In this document: positions 60,601 to 64,000 of the stretch, piece by piece
How positions within the stretch are numbered: the first letter of the stretch is position 1
How the letters are laid out: every line of letters begins with the position of its first letter
Assembly: GCA_030549775.1 (NCBI GenBank)
Contig: CM060172.1
Coordinates: 59,980,023 to 60,044,022 of the forward strand
Reading direction: 5' to 3'
DNA length: 64,000 bases
From: Tamarix chinensis
Taxonomy: Eukaryota > Streptophyta > Magnoliopsida > Caryophyllales > Tamaricaceae
Position numbers and translations under genes: made by a program
Notes under the pieces: model-generated
The model's input: only the letters and a program-made list of their open reading frames with translations
Told to the model about the DNA's origin: nothing
Database searches by the model: none

Positions 60601-61384
60601 ACTTGGATATAACCAGAGAGATGATTGAATAATGATAGACTGATGGCTTAAGGCCCAAAAGTATCGATTGTACTTTGTAACTTGTTGATATGTGACAGAC
60701 TTGTTATATATGTGAGTGTTATGTATACACCTCTCATTACATGTGTATATAGCTTGCATTATGTGTCGCATTGAGGGCCTGTTTTTAAGTGTGGTATTAA
60801 AGGGTTACTCAGTATCATAGTACTAAAGGGTTCCATTCGTGGAGCCCCTACCTATTCAATAGGCAGTGTCCTTTATAGGTTCTTTTTCAGGTACTATTCA
60901 AGTGGGCAACGAGAAAGAGCGTAAGGAATTATCCGGGTTTGTAGGGTTTCATCTCTTTCCCCTTTTAGCCCTGATTTAAATGTAACTGGTATTTGTATCC
61001 ACCTTTGGTGGATTCTATCCTTGTAAAAGGTTATTACGCTACTCTGATTTAAGTATGTTGAATTTCTTGTAAATTGTATTTTTTTTTTATTTTAGCCTTA
61101 GCACTTGGTATTAGAACAGTATGAGTGAACCGGTCTGGTACTAAGTGTGGCGGTAGTATCCCCAAACTTCATAGTTTGTTGTTTTGCTTCCGCTAATCTT
61201 TTTATAAAACGAAATTTTTCAATAGTGAATTTTGAGGGTGTTACAATTGCTTTCCCCCCTTTTGTCCCTCTAATAACTGCAGATTAGTTACCTACTTTCC
61301 ATCAAATTCTTATTCCAAGGTTCCATCTCTGTTAGGGCTTTGGTTGACAACGATGCAATTTAATTATTTGTCAATATTTCAGTT

Positions 61385-61870
61385 GGTTGATAAAATTATA
61401 GTTAGTTTAGTTAGCTGTCTTTTGCTTGATCCAATATAATTATCTCTAATTTTTTTTAATATTTATATTAGTTAGTTATATCCGCATTTAACTAGTAATT
61501 ACCAACCCTTTAGATCATATGTTGCTACCTGATCCAACATATTTATCTCTAATTTTTTTAATTATATATTAGTTAGATGTATCTACATGTAACTAGTAAC
61601 TACCAACGCTTTAGATCATATGTTGCTGCCTGATCCAACATATTTATCTCTGATTTTTTATTATTATTATATTAGTTAGTTGTATTTGCGTTTAACTAGT
61701 AATTACCAACTCTTTGGGTCATATGTTGCTGCCTGATCCAACATATTTATCTCTGATTTTTTTATTATTATATTAGTTAGTTGTATTTGCATTTAACTAG
61801 TAACTACCAACTCTTTGGATCATATATTGCTACCTGATCCAACATAATATCTATCTATAATTTTATTTAT
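61385..61870 (+). repeat. 102-bp tandem repeat, about 4.5 units
   Basis: GATCCAA recurs at 61428, 61531, 61632, 61735 and 61836 (spacing 101-103), with TTTAACTAGTAATTACCAAC and CATATGTTGCTGCCTGATCC in each full unit. It lies between the two facing LTR ends. Confidence 0.9.
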
Positions 61871-62093
61871 ATTAGTATAAATAAATACAACTTATGATGA
61901 TTAATATCTGTTCATAAGTATTAACTCCATTTTATTTTTGTTCATCAAATGAGATCAAAAATGCCGAAAGCGGGACACTAGGTATTTCACTAGAAATGAC
62001 TCCTCCTTTCCCATGTCCTCCTCTGTCCCCATTAGAACCTACTTCAAATGAACAATATGAAGCTTCTAAAGAAAGTAGGAATGGGGGTGGGCC

Positions 62094-63200
62094 TGTAACA
62101 CCTCCAAAATTTACTATTGAAAAATTTCGTTTTATTTAAGATTTAGCGAAAGCAATTAAATTAAAACTTATGAATTTCAAGGATGTTACCGCCGTGATCA
62201 GTACAAATCTGGCCTCCGACCATTCCCATACTAACCACAAGGCTAAAGGAAAATTAACAACCATAATAATTCAAACTCAAAGTAAGGATTCATAAAAGCT
62301 TTAAAACATTCATAAGGTAGAAATTAGAGTACGTGAAAAGAGTTTACAATCCAGAATACAAAATTAAAGTTCCTTAAAAGGAACAAAGTATACAATACGA
62401 TAAAAGTTAAGTCTGAGTAATCCAATACAAAATAAAAGAACATATGAAGGAAGTCCAGCTACGTTTCTCTCAATCCCCAAGCCAAGTCTATACTTAACAC
62501 TTAGCCCCATCTGATGCCTTATAGGTATCGAAGGCATTAAAAATAGTATCACCGACCTGCACAAATTCAGAGGGGCCTTCTACTCGTGGGAATGAGCAGC
62601 ACCCATGAAATGAGTGGTCAGTACGCTACGTACTGAGTAAGGTAACCATACACTAAGGCCAACACACAAAGACACATAATACAAGCATCATAACATAACA
62701 ACATACAATCATTTCAAATAAGTAAAGGCCAAGTTTTAGTCTAGATAAACGGATTATTTAATCTCTGACTAGTAACATACTTTTTATCAATCCATGCGAG
62801 TATGGGAACCCTAATATTATAGCCGATGGATCGGTCACATCTAAGGTAGAACATACTTGACCACTATTATATGCCGGTGGATCGATCTCCAAGGCAAGAT
62901 GCTCCTGACCACTATTATGCCGGTGGATCGGTCTGGGTCTGACTCTCATGGTGTTCTACTGTGAGTACTTAGTGTCTTTTATATGTCTTATCAAACTTAG
63001 GGTTTGGTTTATCAAGCTCGGGATCCCCCAATAGCCGGTGAATCAATCACTTTCAGGGTAGAACATACCTGACCACTATTATATGCTAATGGATCGGTCT
63101 CCACGGTACCTCAACACCTGTCCACTATTGTGCCGGTGGATCGGTGTGGGTTCGGCTCAATAATCTTCCACTTTACATGATTAGTGTCTTACTGTGTTTT
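62094..63200 (-). repeat. LTR-like end in reverse orientation
   Basis: Starts TGTAACACCTCCAAAATTTA; its first 42 bases are nearly the reverse complement of 61204-61245. Further in, CCACTATTAT...CCGGTGGATCGGTC modules (62770-63160) correspond to those at 60200-60600 on the opposite strand. A copy of the same family pointing the other way. Its other end is not identified. Confidence 0.6.
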
Positions 63201-64000
63201 ATTCAACAGGTTTCACCCTAGACATGCATAACTAACTCCATCTACGCTTATCCTCCCAAGAGGACCCGTCCCATATCTTGAGACTTCTGCACCTCCTAAC
63301 TTGCCTCGACATCCTTTCCTTATTCCACTTGCTCACACTGGAGGCCCAACTCCTAAGTGTGTGGGTCAAGGCCCACTACCTTATATCTCCAAACCCACTC
63401 ATAGTTTTACCCTAGGGTTTTCTCCAAAAACCCTAATTTGGGCCTATGTAACCCATCCTTCTCTGCCTTACAAAACCAAGGTTGTCCTACCACCCCACAC
63501 ATTACATCCCTTAGATTCAGCCCTCATCATCTTGCTCTACTTCCCCAATTACACATGTGACCACCAAAACCCTAGCTAGCCACACCAAACCCTAACATCC
63601 TTCTTTCCTCACGTCACCCTTCCATTCCTCATCTTCCACTCTTGCTTTCCCATGATACTCATGGTCACCCTACACATGACAATCCTCCATTCTCATCTCA
63701 TACTCCACTCACCCGCATTTATTTTTTCCTTTTACCACATTTTCAAATTAGGATTCCCTCCCAAACCCTAGCTCGGTCTCATATGCACCCTTATACTGTC
63801 CCACATACTATTCTTCACCCAAAGCCTCAAATTACCTAAACAACTCTTCCATTACCTTCCTCACACCCCAAGGTAACTTTCTATGTGTAAAGTTCACCCC
63901 CATGCGGACTTTATCCATCCCATGCAAACCCTCGAAGTTTTCATGCAAAACCCTAAAACTCCCATGAAAACCCTAGATTCTCCCATACAAAGTTCATCCA
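63201..64000 (+). other. Pyrimidine-rich repeat-like DNA to the window end
   Basis: CT-rich text with repeated AAACCCTA (63430-63980), similar in style to 56280-57480. ORFs of up to 92 codons are low-complexity. No gene recognised. Confidence 0.4.

Larger units (their letters stand above)
55974..61245 (+). repeat. Very long LTR-like unit (about 5.3 kb)
   Basis: Starts TGTAATCTCCCAAGATTTTA and ends GAGGGTGTTACA, in the style of Ty3/gypsy LTRs. The order is: AT-rich start, pyrimidine-rich tract (56280-57480), AT-rich part, GGTAATTT minisatellite (58180-59520), a segment matching 1-420 in reverse (59760-60180), CCGGTCCACCGG/ATAATAGTGG modules (60200-60600), then a 3' part matching 840-1122. No target-site duplication (ATAAC versus ATTGC) and no internal domain next to it, so a solo LTR or composite is possible. 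Confidence 0.5.

Noticed and set aside
61960..62090. Start of an hAT transposase gene (short Pro/Ser-rich frame)
   Set aside because: Too short, no BED finger or conserved transposase motif, and it runs into the LTR-like end at 62094.

Overview
This window is nuclear DNA of a flowering plant. The evidence is many short exons with GT-AG introns, AT-rich intergenic DNA, plant-type protein families (an ECT-type YTH protein and a plastid starch synthase), a chromodomain Ty3/gypsy element, LTRs and small TIR elements. The species cannot be told from the sequence alone.

Layout. 1-4.5 kb: LTR-type repeats. 4.5-8.3 kb: AT-rich DNA with no gene. 8.3-17.4 kb: a YTH-domain m6A-reader gene on the + strand, 8 coding exons (548 aa), with leader exons and upstream ORFs. 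17.4-22.2 kb: small hAT-like elements, AT-rich DNA and two arrays of a 32-bp palindromic repeat. 22.6-23.3 kb: an intact, uninterrupted ETF beta-subunit gene (251 aa) on the + strand. 24.45-52.72 kb: a 15-exon starch synthase gene on the - strand. Its exons join with every phase preserved into 599 codons, and it fits the SS5/SS4 group best. Its introns hold most of the repeats: a nearly fresh 5.4-kb chromovirus (intron 4), a Tourist-like element, hAT-like elements and a 1.8-kb solo LTR (intron 8). 53.5-53.9 kb: what looks like the untranslated first exon of a divergent + strand gene whose coding part is not visible. 56-61.2 kb: one very long LTR-like unit with a pyrimidine-rich tract and a 1.3-kb minisatellite. 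61.4-61.9 kb: a 102-bp tandem repeat. 62.1-64 kb: a related LTR end in the opposite orientation.

The three genes share no pathway. The YTH protein reads m6A in mRNA, ETF beta carries electrons in mitochondria, and the starch synthase acts in plastids. ETFB and the starch synthase are tail to tail about 1.1 kb apart; the starch synthase and the putative first exon near 53.5 kb are head to head. I found no rRNA, tRNA or true CRISPR. The least explained structures are the paired 32-bp palindromic arrays (21.6-22.2 kb), the facing LTR ends around 61.2-62.1 kb and the GGTAATTT minisatellite.
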